64,000 bases of DNA from Lysobacter sp. K5869 (GTDB taxonomy: Bacteria > Pseudomonadota > Gammaproteobacteria > Xanthomonadales > Xanthomonadaceae). A model generated the notes under the pieces. It was given only the letters and a program-made list of their open reading frames with translations. It was not told the DNA's origin and made no database searches. Location of the stretch: positions 5,433,001 through 5,497,000 of the forward strand of contig NZ_CP072597.1 in NCBI RefSeq assembly GCF_018847975.1, read 5' to 3'. The position numbers and the translations under genes are program-made. Positions 36,968 through 46,473 of this stretch are shown here, piece after piece. How positions within the stretch are numbered: the first letter of the stretch is position 1; each line of letters starts with the position of its first letter.

Positions 36968-37426
36968 ATGCTCCGCGTCACCAAACTCACCGACTACGCC
37001 ACGGTCGTCCTGACCGTTCTGGCCGCCCAGCACGACCGCGTCCTCAGCGCGGCCGAGATGGCCGAGCGCGCCGGCCTGGAAGCGCCGACGGTCAGCAAGG
37101 TGCTCAAGCCGCTGGCCCAGGCCGGTCTGGTCGAAGGCTTCCGCGGCGCCAACGGCGGGTACCGCCTGGCCCGCCCGGCCGACGAGATCGGCCTGATCGA
37201 GATCGTCGAGGCGATGGAAGGCCCGCTGGGCATGACCGAGTGCAGCCTGCACGAGGGCCAGTGCGGCCTGGAACGCCAGTGCGGCGTGCGCGCCAACTGG
37301 CGCCGGATCAACGACGTCGTGATCGAAGCGCTCAGCAACGTGACCCTCGCGCAGATGCTCGCTCCCACCCTTCCAACGCAAGCCGCCACCGCCAAGCGCA
37401 TCGACCTGCGCCTGGCCGGCGCATAG
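36968..37426 (+). CDS. Rrf2-family regulator of the SUF operon
   Basis: 152 residues. The N-terminal winged helix MLRVTKLTDYATVVLTVLAA, MAERAGLEAPTVSKVLKPLA and FRGANGGYRLARP is typical Rrf2/IscR. The cluster-binding cysteines are ECSLHEGQCGLERQCGVR (three Cys in the usual spacing). Members found at the head of xanthomonad suf operons act as Fe-S-responsive regulators. It precedes sufB by 16 bases and is probably co-transcribed with it, controlling the operon from the inverted repeat upstream. It differs from the cyanobacterial SufR family, so I give no symbol. Confidence 0.9.
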   Translation: MLRVTKLTDYATVVLTVLAAQHDRVLSAAEMAERAGLEAPTVSKVLKPLAQAGLVEGFRGANGGYRLARPADEIGLIEIVEAMEGPLGMTECSLHEGQCGLERQCGVRANWRRINDVVIEALSNVTLAQMLAPTLPTQAATAKRIDLRLAGA

Positions 37427-37442
37427 ACAGTAGGCAGCCGCC

Positions 37443-38914
<1,472 letters not shown>

Positions 38915-38918
<4 letters not shown>

Positions 38919-39118
38919 ACGCGGGCGTTGTCCGTACCTTGCGCTTCGTCGCCCCGGAGGAACAAGGCGACGGGAGCGTGCGCTATTGGCGGTCGCGTCC
39001 GCCGGAAGAGCGCTTGCAGGAGACCTTGAACCTGCACCGGGAAGGCAACGCGCTGTTCAAGAACGGCAATCCCCCGTTCGCCTATGTGATCGAGTTGCGC
39101 GATGTCCCAGCTCCCTGA
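38915..39118 (+). CDS. Small protein, possible antitoxin-like partner of the nucleotidyltransferase
   Basis: 67 residues, starting on the ATGA overlap with sufB. The sequence has the pattern [20 protein letters not shown], in which YW-x-R-x-P-x-E-R-L-x resembles small proteins often encoded just before AbiEii/DUF6036-type nucleotidyltransferases. The next gene begins 17 bases before this one ends. No HEPN motif is present, so it is not a HEPN-MNT pair. The family memory is from general pattern recognition; function as an antitoxin is inference. Confidence 0.6.
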
Positions 39119-39548
39119 CGACTGGCGCGATTTTCTCGCCGCACTGGGCGCCAACCGCGTCGACTACATGCTGGTCGGCGGCATCGCGCTCGGCGTGCAT
39201 GGGCATGTGCGCTACACCCGGGACATGGATGTTTGGTTCCGCGGCACCGAAGACAACGCGCGGCGCCTCATCGCCGCCTTGCGCGACTTCGGCTTCGCGG
39301 ATCTCCAGGCGGATCCCGCCGCTTTCTGCAAGCCGCGCGCGATGCTGGTGCTCGGCTTGGAACCGAACAAGATCGAGTTGATCAACTTCGCCGATGGCGT
39401 GGACTTCGACGAGTGCTTCCCGAACCGGATCGTCGTGCCGCTCGCGGGGACGTCCGTCTCGGTCATCGGAATCGACGATCTGCGCAAGAACAAGAAGGCC
39501 GTCGGCCGCCTGCAAGACCTGGCGGACCTGGAACGGCTTGACGACTGA
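39102..39548 (+). CDS. Nucleotidyltransferase (DUF6036/AbiEii-like)
   Basis: 148 residues. The nucleotidyltransferase core is MLVGGIALGVHGHVRYTRDM followed by DVWF: the GG near residue 25 and the TRDMD acidic pair provide the metal site. Later PNKIELINFADGVDFDECF and GIDDLRKNKKAVGRLQDLAD match the lysine-bearing C-terminal part of the family. It overlaps the 67-residue ORF by 17 bases and is followed by sufC after 19 bases. Relatives act as toxins that modify tRNA or NTP pools, or as resistance enzymes. Its position inside the suf operon is odd. Confidence 0.78.
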   Translation: MSQLPDDWRDFLAALGANRVDYMLVGGIALGVHGHVRYTRDMDVWFRGTEDNARRLIAALRDFGFADLQADPAAFCKPRAMLVLGLEPNKIELINFADGVDFDECFPNRIVVPLAGTSVSVIGIDDLRKNKKAVGRLQDLADLERLDD

Positions 39549-39567
39549 ACCCACCAAGAATCCCGCC

Positions 39568-40332
39568 ATGCTCAAGATCGAAAACCTCCACGTCTCCGTC
39601 GCCGGCAAGGAAATCCTCAAGGGCTTGACCCTAGAGCTGGTCCCCGGCCAGGTGCACGCCATCATGGGTCCCAACGGCGCCGGCAAGTCCACGCTCGGCA
39701 ACGTGCTGGCCGGCCGCGAAGGCTACGAGGTCACCGCCGGCAGCATCGAGTTCGAAGGCCGCGACCTGCTCGCGCTGGAGCCGGAGGAACGCGCCGCCGC
39801 CGGCGTGTTCCTGGCCTTCCAGTACCCGGTCGAAATCCCGGGCGTGAACAACACCTACTTCCTGCGCGCCGCGCTCAACGCCCAGCGCAAGGCGCGCGGC
39901 GAAGCCGAGCTCGATTCGATGCAGTTCCTCAAGCTGGTGCGCGAGAAGCTCGCCGTGCTGCACCTGAAGGACGAACTGCTGCACCGCGGCGTCAACGAAG
40001 GCTTCAGCGGCGGCGAGAAGAAGCGCAACGAAATCTTCCAGCTGGCCCTGCTCGAACCCAAGCTGGCGATCCTGGACGAAACCGATTCGGGCCTGGACAT
40101 CGACGCGCTCAAGGCGGTGGCCGACGGCGTCAACACGCTGCGCTCCGGCGAGCGCGCGTTCCTGGTCATCACCCACTATCAGCGCCTGCTCGACTACATC
40201 AAGCCCGACGTGGTCCACGTGCTGGCCGACGGCCGCATCGTCGAAACCGGCGGCGCCGAACTGGCGCTGGAACTCGAAGCGCACGGCTACGCCTGGCTCA
40301 AGGACCGGGTGGCGCCGGAGAGCGCGGCTTGA
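39568..40332 (+). CDS. sufC: Fe-S assembly ATPase SufC
   Basis: 254 residues, typical. It is an ABC-type ATPase that powers the SufBCD scaffold. Walker A GPNGAGKSTLGN near residues 34-45, Q-loop AFQYPVEIPGV, signature FSGGEKKRNEIFQLAL, Walker B LAILDETDSGLDIDAL, and the switch ITHYQRLLDYI are all present, with the SufC-specific DETDSGLDIDAL. The ATG at 39568 is chosen from family alignment. No transmembrane domain. It is separated from sufB by the two inserted genes. Confidence 0.96.
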   Translation: MLKIENLHVSVAGKEILKGLTLELVPGQVHAIMGPNGAGKSTLGNVLAGREGYEVTAGSIEFEGRDLLALEPEERAAAGVFLAFQYPVEIPGVNNTYFLRAALNAQRKARGEAELDSMQFLKLVREKLAVLHLKDELLHRGVNEGFSGGEKKRNEIFQLALLEPKLAILDETDSGLDIDALKAVADGVNTLRSGERAFLVITHYQRLLDYIKPDVVHVLADGRIVETGGAELALELEAHGYAWLKDRVAPESAA

Positions 40333-40360
40333 CCGCCGCGCGCGCACAGGAGACCCGCCC

Positions 40361-41656
40361 ATGAGCGCCCTGCTCGAAGCTTTCGCTTCCGCCTTCGACG
40401 CCCTGCCCGCGCGCGAAGCCGCCGGCCTCGGCCAGACCCGCCGCGCCGCGCTCGACGCCGCGCTGCGCGACGGCCTGCCCGGCCCGCGCACCGAAGCCTG
40501 GAAATACACCCCGCTGCGCGCGCTGGAACGCCGCGCGTTCGCCGCGGCCGACGCGGCGCCGGCCGCGTTCGACGCCGCCGCGGTCGCCGGCATTCCGGCC
40601 CCGCGCATCGTCTTCCACAACGGCCGCTTCGACGCCGCCCACACGGATTTGTCCGGCCTGCCCGCGGGCGTGAGCCTGCAGCCGCTGTCGCGCGTGCTGG
40701 CCGGCGACGACGCGCGCGAAGCCAACTTCCTCGCCCGCCGTTTCGAACGCGCCGACGAAGTGTTCGCCCGCCTCAACGCCGCGCTCGCCGACGAAGGCGC
40801 GGTGCTGCGCGCCGACGCCGGCGTGCGCGCCGACACCGCGGTGCATCTGGTGTTCGTCGGCAGCCCCAGCGAGGGCGACCGCGCCTGGCATCTGCGCCAT
40901 CTGATCGAACTGCGCGAGGGCGCGAGCCTGACCGTGGTCGAACACCATCTGGCCAGCGACACCCACAACCACCTCGGCAACAGCCTCACCCACGTCCACC
41001 TCGCCCCCGACGCGCAGCTCGAACACGCGCGCGTGCAGGACGAAGCGCTGGGCGCGACCCTCATCGCCCGCACCGACGCGGTGCTGGCGCGCGCCGCGCA
41101 GTACCGCCGCCTCGACCTGGAACTGGGCGCGGCGCTGAGCCGCCACGAACTCAACGCCGCGCTGCACGGCGAAGGCGCGCACGTGCATGCCAACGGCGTG
41201 TTGCTAGCCACCGGCCGTCGCCATCTCGACACTCGCCTCGGCATCGATCACGTCGGCCGCGATACGCAGTGCGAACTGGTCTGGCGCGGCCTCGGCGCCG
41301 GCCGTTCGCGCGCCGCCTTCCACGGCGGCATCCTGATCCGCGAAGGCGCCGACGGCAGCAACGCCGACCTGTCGAACAAGAACCTGCTGCTCAGCGAAGG
41401 CGCCGAGATCGACACCCAGCCGGTGCTGGAGATCCACGCCGACGAAGTGCAGGCCGCGCACGGCGCCACCGTCGGCCAGCTCGATGCCAACGCCCTGTTC
41501 TACCTGCGCTCGCGCGGCGTGCCGGCCGAAGCCGCGCGCGCCCTGCTGACCGCCGCGTTCTGCCGCGAGACCGTTTCGGTGGTCGGCGACGAGAGCGTGC
41601 GGGCGATGCTCGAGGTTCGGCTGAATCTGGCTTTGGAACGATTGCAGCCGGCTTGA
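40361..41656 (+). CDS. sufD: Fe-S assembly protein SufD
   Basis: 431 residues. It is the second scaffold subunit, paralogous to SufB. Recognisable are the N-terminal helical region, GPRTEAWKYTPLRALERRAF, the beta-helix core (LHGEGAHVHANGVLLATGRR, HLDTRLGIDHVGRDTQCELV) and the C-terminal ALFYLRSRGVPAEAARALLT with AAFCRETVS. The start MSALLEAFASAFDAL follows an AGGAGA ribosome site. It is followed by a long perfect inverted repeat before sufS. Confidence 0.94.
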   Translation: MSALLEAFASAFDALPAREAAGLGQTRRAALDAALRDGLPGPRTEAWKYTPLRALERRAFAAADAAPAAFDAAAVAGIPAPRIVFHNGRFDAAHTDLSGLPAGVSLQPLSRVLAGDDAREANFLARRFERADEVFARLNAALADEGAVLRADAGVRADTAVHLVFVGSPSEGDRAWHLRHLIELREGASLTVVEHHLASDTHNHLGNSLTHVHLAPDAQLEHARVQDEALGATLIARTDAVLARAAQYRRLDLELGAALSRHELNAALHGEGAHVHANGVLLATGRRHLDTRLGIDHVGRDTQCELVWRGLGAGRSRAAFHGGILIREGADGSNADLSNKNLLLSEGAEIDTQPVLEIHADEVQAAHGATVGQLDANALFYLRSRGVPAEAARALLTAAFCRETVSVVGDESVRAMLEVRLNLALERLQPA

Positions 41657-41660
41657 AGGC

Positions 41661-41748
41661 AGGAGATAGCGGGTAGGAGATAGGAGATAGCGCAAAGCTA
41701 TCGCCGCTCTTGATTTCGCTATCTCCTATCTCCTACCCGCTATCTCCT
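41661..41748. repeat. Purine/pyrimidine inverted repeat, GGAGATAG type, in the suf operon
   Basis: The left arm 41661-41692 is built of AGGAGATAG(C) words. The right arm 41717-41748 is its perfect 32-base reverse complement, with a 24-base spacer. It occupies the 109-base gap between sufD and sufS, inside a single expected transcript, and could modulate mRNA stability or termination. A close relative is at 16051-16129. Confidence 0.88.
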
Positions 41749-41765
41749 CGCTTACCGGGATCACG

Positions 41766-43007
41766 ATGAACGTTGCCGTCCCCACCTCCGCCCCCATCGA
41801 CTGGGCCGCCGTGCGCGCCGACTTCCCGGTGCTCGCCCGCGAAGTCCACGGCAAGCCGCTGATTTATTTCGACTCGGCCAACACTTCGCAGAAACCCGTC
41901 GCGGTGATCGACACCGTCGACGCGTTCTACCGCCGCCACAACGCCAACGTCAGCCGCGCCGTGCACACGCTCGGCACCGAAGCGACGGAAGCCTACGAAG
42001 GCGCGCGGGCGAAGCTGGCGCGTTTCCTCAACGTGCGCGCCGACGAACTGGTGCTGTGCAGCGGCACCACCTTCGCGATCAACCTCGTCGCCTATTCCTG
42101 GGCGCTGCCGCGGCTTCAGCCCGGCGACGCGATCGTGCTCACGCGCATGGAGCACCACGCCAACATCGTGCCCTGGCAGTTGGTGGCGCAGCGCACCGGC
42201 GCGGTCATCAAGGTGGTCGAACTCGACGAACTCGGCCGCTTGAATCTGGATCAGCTCTATTCGCTGCTGACCCCGGAAACGAAGCTGTTGGCGCTGACCC
42301 ACGTCTCCAACGTGCTCGGCACGGTCAACCCGGTGCGCGAGATCTGCCGCGAAGCGCGCAAGCGCGGCATCGTCACCCTGATCGACGGCTCGCAGGCTGC
42401 GCCGCATCTGGCTTTGGACATCGCCGCGATCGGCTGCGATTTCTACGTCGTCACCGGCCACAAGATGAGCGGCCCGACCGGCACCGGCGCGCTGTGGGCG
42501 CGGCGCGAGCATCTCGAATCGATGCCGCCGTTCATCGGCGGCGGCGAAATGATCAAGGAAGTGCGCTTCGAAGGCACCGTGTTCGCCGACCCGCCGCGCC
42601 GCTTCGAGGCCGGCACGCCCAATATCGCCGGTTTCGCCGGGCTCGGCGCCGCGGTCGACTACCTGTCCGCGCTCGGCATGGCCAACATCGAAGCGCGCGA
42701 ACAAGCGCTGCTGCAGCGCTTCAACGCCGCACTGAGCGAGGTGCCGGGCCTGCGCATCTTCGGCAACGCGCCGGGCAAGGCCGCGGTGGTGAGCTTCCTC
42801 ATCGATGGCGCGCACGCCCACGATCTGGCCACCCTGCTCGATCTGGAAGGCGTGGCGATCCGCTCCGGCCACCATTGCGCGCATCCGCTGATGCAGTACT
42901 TCGGCGTGCCGGCGACCTGCCGCGCCTCGCTGGCCTACTACAACACGTTCGAAGAAATCGACGCGTTCGTCGCCGCTCTCAACAAGGTCCGAAAACTCCT
43001 CGCATGA
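41766..43007 (+). CDS. sufS: Cysteine desulfurase SufS
   Basis: 413 residues. A PLP enzyme that removes sulfur from cysteine for Fe-S assembly. The PLP lysine is in VVTGHKMSGPTGTGALWARR. The catalytic cysteine is in AIRSGHHCAHPLMQYFGVPA. The N-terminus has the usual IYFDSANTSQKP; most members read YLDNAATSQKP, so the Ser-Ala-Asn is a small deviation. The stop overlaps the following GNAT gene as ATGA. Suf-type (group II) rather than IscS by the RSGHHC context. SufE is not found in the window. Confidence 0.95.
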   Translation: MNVAVPTSAPIDWAAVRADFPVLAREVHGKPLIYFDSANTSQKPVAVIDTVDAFYRRHNANVSRAVHTLGTEATEAYEGARAKLARFLNVRADELVLCSGTTFAINLVAYSWALPRLQPGDAIVLTRMEHHANIVPWQLVAQRTGAVIKVVELDELGRLNLDQLYSLLTPETKLLALTHVSNVLGTVNPVREICREARKRGIVTLIDGSQAAPHLALDIAAIGCDFYVVTGHKMSGPTGTGALWARREHLESMPPFIGGGEMIKEVRFEGTVFADPPRRFEAGTPNIAGFAGLGAAVDYLSALGMANIEAREQALLQRFNAALSEVPGLRIFGNAPGKAAVVSFLIDGAHAHDLATLLDLEGVAIRSGHHCAHPLMQYFGVPATCRASLAYYNTFEEIDAFVAALNKVRKLLA

Positions 43008-43546
43008 GCCTCGATACACTGAGCTTCCGTCCCGCCACCCTGGCCGACACCGACGCGGTCGTGGCCCTAGTCGAATCGGCCTACCGCGGCGATTCCGGCC
43101 GCCGCGGCTGGACCACCGAAGCGGACATCCTCGACGGCCGCCGCACCGGCGCCGACGAAATCCACGAAGTGCTGGCGACGCCGCTGAGCATGATCCTGCT
43201 GGCCGAAATCGAGCAAGCCGGCGGCCCGCGCCTGCTCGCCTGCGCGCACATCTGCGTGGAGGACGGCGCCGGTTACTTCGGCATGTTCTCGGTCGATCCG
43301 ACCTTGCAGAACGGCGGCATCGGCAAGCGCGTGTTGGCCGAGGCCGAGCGCATCGTGCGCGACCAATGGCAGACGCCGGCGATGCGCATGACCGTCATCA
43401 ACGTGCGCGAAGAGTTGATCCAGTACTACGTGCGCCGCGGCTACCTGCGTACCGGGCGGTTCAAGCCCTTCCCCTACGGCGATGCGCGGTTCGGATTGCC
43501 CAAGCGCGACGATCTGAGTTTCGAGGTGTTGGAAAAGGCGCTGTAA
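43004..43546 (+). CDS. GNAT-family N-acetyltransferase
   Basis: 180 residues. It starts on the ATGA overlap with sufS, so it is translationally coupled to the suf operon. The acetyl-CoA loop is FSVDPTLQNGGIGKRVLAEA (canonical V-x-P-x-x-Q-x-x-G-I-G), and the C-terminal part is MRMTVINVREELIQYYVRRG followed by YLRTGR. The substrate is unknown. Co-occurrence with suf genes in relatives is from general knowledge; a direct role in Fe-S assembly is unproven. Confidence 0.85.
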   Translation: MSLDTLSFRPATLADTDAVVALVESAYRGDSGRRGWTTEADILDGRRTGADEIHEVLATPLSMILLAEIEQAGGPRLLACAHICVEDGAGYFGMFSVDPTLQNGGIGKRVLAEAERIVRDQWQTPAMRMTVINVREELIQYYVRRGYLRTGRFKPFPYGDARFGLPKRDDLSFEVLEKAL

Positions 43547-43550
43547 GGCG

Positions 43551-43660
43551 GAAGCGGGAAAGAGGGGAATGAAGGGAGCGGGGAATGGGGTATCGACCCG
43601 GCCTCGCGCTTCGCGGTTATCCTCCTTCCCTATTCCCTTCATTCCCGTTTTTCCCGCTTC
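43551..43660. repeat. Purine/pyrimidine inverted repeat, GGGAA type, in the suf operon
   Basis: The left arm (from 43551) reads GAAGCGGGAAAGAGGGGAAT then GAAGGGAG. The right arm (to 43660) reads TTCCCTTCATTCCCG then TTTTTCCCGCTTC. Pairing is imperfect with a few mismatches, and the spacer is about 45 bases. It lies in the 130-base gap between the GNAT gene and the Rieske gene. Confidence 0.75.
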
Positions 43661-43676
43661 ATCCAAGGGACACCCC

Positions 43677-44000
43677 ATGAGCGACTGGGTTTTCGTCTGC
43701 GCCACCTCGCAACTGCTTCCGGGCGAATCCACCGTCGCCTGGGACGGCGACACCGCGATCTTCGTGTGCAATTACGACGGCGATTACTACGCGCTGGAAG
43801 ACCGCTGCTCGCACGAGGATTTCGAGTTGTCCTCAGGCACGTTCGACGGCGAGGAGGCCAGCATCGAGTGCGTGCTGCACGGCGCGCGCTTCGACGTGCG
43901 CGACGGGCGGCCGCTGTGCGCGCCGGCGTACGAGCCGGTGGCGAAGTTTCCGGTCAAGGTCGAGGACGGCGGAGTGTGGACGCGCGACGATCGCGAATGA
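43677..44000 (+). CDS. Rieske 2Fe-2S ferredoxin-like protein
   Basis: 107 residues, a free-standing Rieske domain. Cluster ligands are Cys44-Ser-His46 (DRCSHEDF) and Cys65-Val-Leu-His68 (CVLHGARFD). The proline usually found after the first Cys is Ser here. It resembles the small ferredoxins of dioxygenases and NirD, and is a known last gene of xanthomonad suf clusters. It probably carries electrons or a 2Fe-2S cluster, using the product of the operon. AAGGGA lies ahead of the ATG. Confidence 0.9.
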   Translation: MSDWVFVCATSQLLPGESTVAWDGDTAIFVCNYDGDYYALEDRCSHEDFELSSGTFDGEEASIECVLHGARFDVRDGRPLCAPAYEPVAKFPVKVEDGGVWTRDDRE

Positions 44001-44102
44001 GGCGATAGCGCGGCCGGCTAAAGCCGCGGCTCTCGCTGTGGCCCTCACCGCATCTGCCGACCGTATTGCCTGCAACGTGGCGCAGGCCCGCGGGCCGGTT
44101 CT

Positions 44103-45563
44103 TTAGCGCGCTTTCGCCACCGGCGCGTCTTGCGTCGGCGCGTGCGAGGGCTGCTCGCCGTTATGCGCTTGCGCTTGTTGCTGAGCCAATGCGGAGTGAA
44201 TCTGCTGCGAGGCTTGCGCCAAGCTCGTGGCGCTGTCCTGCGCCGCGGGCAGCAAGGCTAGTTTCGCCGTCGGGTTGCCTAGTTCGCCCTGACCCGCGAT
44301 CAGGCCGCTGCGGTCGTTGTTGAAGACGGCGAAATCGATTCGATCCAAGCGCTCGTTCTGACCGCCTTGCGGCCGCTGCGCGCCCGCGAGGCTGGCGTAG
44401 GCCAAGTTGGCGGCGGCCTGCTGCAAGCGTTCGCCCGGGAAGGTGCCGGCGGGGATGTTCGGGGAACGCTCGATCGCCGCCATCGCTTGCTGGAAGCGTT
44501 CGTGGCCGGGGTGGGCGCGGTCGGTGATGGCCGGTGCATCGAGGGATGTCGGCGGGTGCGGCTCAGGCTGAGCGGCTTGCGTCGATGCGCCCGGCGCGGG
44601 CGCGCCTTGTTGCTGCGCCTGCACGCGCGGCGCCGGGCCGATATTGAATTCGGCGAAACTGCCGTCGCGGACCAAGCGGTTGAGATTGACCGTGATCTCC
44701 GGATTGTCCGCGTTCCAGCCGGCTCCGATGTTCTGATTGCCTTCTTGCGCGCGCTGGTTGTTCCCGTAGGGGTTGCGCAGCGTCACCCGGGCTTCGTTGG
44801 TTTGCGGATCGCGCGACACGCCCACCACCATATAGGCATGGCTTTCCTCCAGCCCATCGCGAACGTCCCGGCCCTGGGTCGCCATCGACACCGGCCGGTG
44901 CGTCGCCAGCGCCTGCTCCAACTCGGCGTAAGCCGCATCCAGTTCCAGTTTGGCGCCCTGCAAAGGCGCGCGGTACGGCGGCGGTTCGGAGGGTCTGACG
45001 TGGTCGGGGCCGGTGGGCCGCATCGGTGGGGCGTCGGGATTGCGGATCTGGAGGCTGCGGCCCGATTCGCCGGTCAAGGCGTACATGCCGTCGGCCAGAG
45101 CGCCGCCGCCTGTCGGATCGCCGATCGTGCGGTAGCCTCGATTCAGATTGATTTGTCCTCGCTCATCGCGGCCATACAACTCTGCGAACCCAGCCTCGAT
45201 CACGGTTGGCCACAACGCGCCATCCCCCTCGCGGCTGTTATCGACCGTGCCTCCCCCTCCTCTGTTGATGTTCCGGCGAATATCCTCTTGCGACACAGTG
45301 ATCGATTCCCGAATGGGGTCGGCCTGTCCCAGGCTGCGCTCCTGCGTGTTCGGCGGTCGGTACAGCGTTACAGTGAAATCGCCGACCTCGGCATTGAAGC
45401 GAATGGCATCGCGAATGCGCTCGGGCTGCTGTTCGCCAAGCGCCCCCAACGGCGCGAGGAAATAGCAATTGTAGATGTCGTTCTGACGGATATCCGCAGC
45501 ATGCGGACGGCCATCAGATCCGTATAAATCTGCGGCGGTGTATTGTCGTTCTTCCTTGGCCAT
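44103..45563 (-). CDS. Calpain-like cysteine protease with XVIPCD-type C-terminal domain (putative type IV secretion effector)
   Basis: 486 residues. N-terminal calpain-like protease (about 20-270): Cys33 in IRQNDIYNCYFLAPLGALGE, the calpain LWxxxxExxxAxLxG pattern in LWPTVIEAGFAELYG (117-131), His242 in EESHAYMVVGV and Asn264 in VTLRNPYG, giving the C-H-N triad. A Gln/Pro linker (about 312-342) leads to a domain ITDRAHPGHERFQQAMAAIE, GTFPGERLQQAAANLAYASL, NERLDRIDFAVFN and PTAKLALLPAAQDSATSLAQ, with the layout and Gln-rich tail of the XVIPCD signal for the Xanthomonas/Lysobacter antibacterial T4SS. No signal peptide. The upstream gene encodes a lipoprotein, likely its immunity protein. Domain calls are by motif memory. 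Confidence 0.78.
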   Translation of the reverse strand: MAKEERQYTAADLYGSDGRPHAADIRQNDIYNCYFLAPLGALGEQQPERIRDAIRFNAEVGDFTVTLYRPPNTQERSLGQADPIRESITVSQEDIRRNINRGGGGTVDNSREGDGALWPTVIEAGFAELYGRDERGQINLNRGYRTIGDPTGGGALADGMYALTGESGRSLQIRNPDAPPMRPTGPDHVRPSEPPPYRAPLQGAKLELDAAYAELEQALATHRPVSMATQGRDVRDGLEESHAYMVVGVSRDPQTNEARVTLRNPYGNNQRAQEGNQNIGAGWNADNPEITVNLNRLVRDGSFAEFNIGPAPRVQAQQQGAPAPGASTQAAQPEPHPPTSLDAPAITDRAHPGHERFQQAMAAIERSPNIPAGTFPGERLQQAAANLAYASLAGAQRPQGGQNERLDRIDFAVFNNDRSGLIAGQGELGNPTAKLALLPAAQDSATSLAQASQQIHSALAQQQAQAHNGEQPSHAPTQDAPVAKAR

Positions 45564-45587
45564 AGCTCTCTCCTTACCAAGTGCAGA

Positions 45588-46073
45588 TCATTTTTTCATC
45601 GCGGGCGTGAGTTCCAGATAGCCAACCATACGACGCTCACTCGTACCCGGCAAAAAATCGCGAGTCAAGACGAAGGCCACGTAACGCGGCGAGCTATCGC
45701 CGAATGCCCACAGAAACATCATGTAATTGTCATCGTCGAACCAGCCATCTACCTGCATCGTACCGCCCAAGTTCTGGGTCGCATATTGGTGCGCCTTGGA
45801 ACCGATCGAAGCCCCCGCAGTGAACCCAGGCTGGGTCAAGACGAAACGCTGACCCACCACCCGATACTCGCGCTTCAGATACTGCTCGACCCACCGCACC
45901 ATCGCCGCTTTAGCGCTGCGTTGTTCGTGCGCGGGCGACACGCGGTCCAGCGGCTCGGGCGTCGCCCATTCCTGCATGTCCTTGAGCGTGCTGTTCGCCG
46001 GCTCGATGGTTTTGCAACTCATCAGCGCGCAGCACATCAGGACAAGCGCGGCAGCGAGAGGGCGGAATGTCAT
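45588..46073 (-). CDS. Putative lipoprotein immunity protein for the calpain-like effector
   Basis: 161 residues starting MTFRPLAAALVLMCCALMSC. The Cys20 follows L-M-S, an acceptable lipobox, so the protein is probably lipid-anchored and faces the periplasm. The mature part (MVRWVEQYLKREYRVVGQRF, GASIGSKAHQYATQ, VDGWFDDDNYMMFLWAFG) has no recognised fold. It lies 24 bases upstream of the effector gene on the same strand, in the immunity-first order seen for T4SS effector pairs of this group. Codon use and GC are lower than in flanking genes. Its function is inferred from position and lipoprotein nature. Confidence 0.65.
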   Translation of the reverse strand: MTFRPLAAALVLMCCALMSCKTIEPANSTLKDMQEWATPEPLDRVSPAHEQRSAKAAMVRWVEQYLKREYRVVGQRFVLTQPGFTAGASIGSKAHQYATQNLGGTMQVDGWFDDDNYMMFLWAFGDSSPRYVAFVLTRDFLPGTSERRMVGYLELTPAMKK

Positions 46074-46396
46074 GGCGAGCGTCCTTTTTGCCGAAGGCGC
46101 CCAGTGTAGATCGGCGCGTCATGAGCGCCACACCTCCCGGCTCCGATGTTTTAGCGCCGCCAACAAGCGCGTACGGAAATCGCGCGCGCTCACGGCGCAA
46201 TCCGTCTATCAAAAGACGCACGAAATCCATGCACGGCGCCTCAAGGGCGCAAGCGAAGCGCGGCGCGCGTTGCGCCCCTGCGGACTGCGCCGCTTCGGTC
46301 GCGGCGCCAGATGCAGAGGCATGTGGGCATGGCCCCAAGCACGTCCTTGCGACGAAAACGGTTACAGAACCCCGCAACCGTTCAACTTTCGTTGCA
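46074..46396. other. Intergenic stretch without recognised features
   Basis: Between the divergent lipoprotein and iron-receptor genes. GC is somewhat lower than in the flanks at 46100-46240. Open frames here do not look like protein. Promoters for both directions should lie here, but no convincing -35/-10 pair was identified apart from the Fur box that follows. Confidence 0.5.
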
Positions 46397-46415
46397 AATG
46401 AGAATCCATCTCATT
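46397..46415 (+). promoter_or_regulatory. Fur box
   Basis: AATGAGAATCCATCTCATT is a 7-5-7 inverted repeat (AATGAGA / TCTCATT), very close to the Fur consensus, 59 bases ahead of the receptor ATG. Iron repression of the whole operon 46474-54444 is expected. Confidence 0.85.
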
Positions 46416-46473
46416 AATATTGCGAATTGACGCGGCACCCGCCGCCACCCTTTCCAATCCCCCAGAGATCCTC

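Noticed and set aside
44103..45563. Papain/transglutaminase-like or peptidoglycan amidase identity for the effector
   Set aside because: The C-H-N spacing, the LW....E.G.A...G pattern and LRNPYG fit calpain better. An NlpC/P60 amidase would lack the Asn-Pro motif.
46067..46417. Small frames between the immunity candidate and the Fur box
   Set aside because: They run through the promoter and Fur box; no protein-like features. A short toxin could hide here, but nothing supports one.
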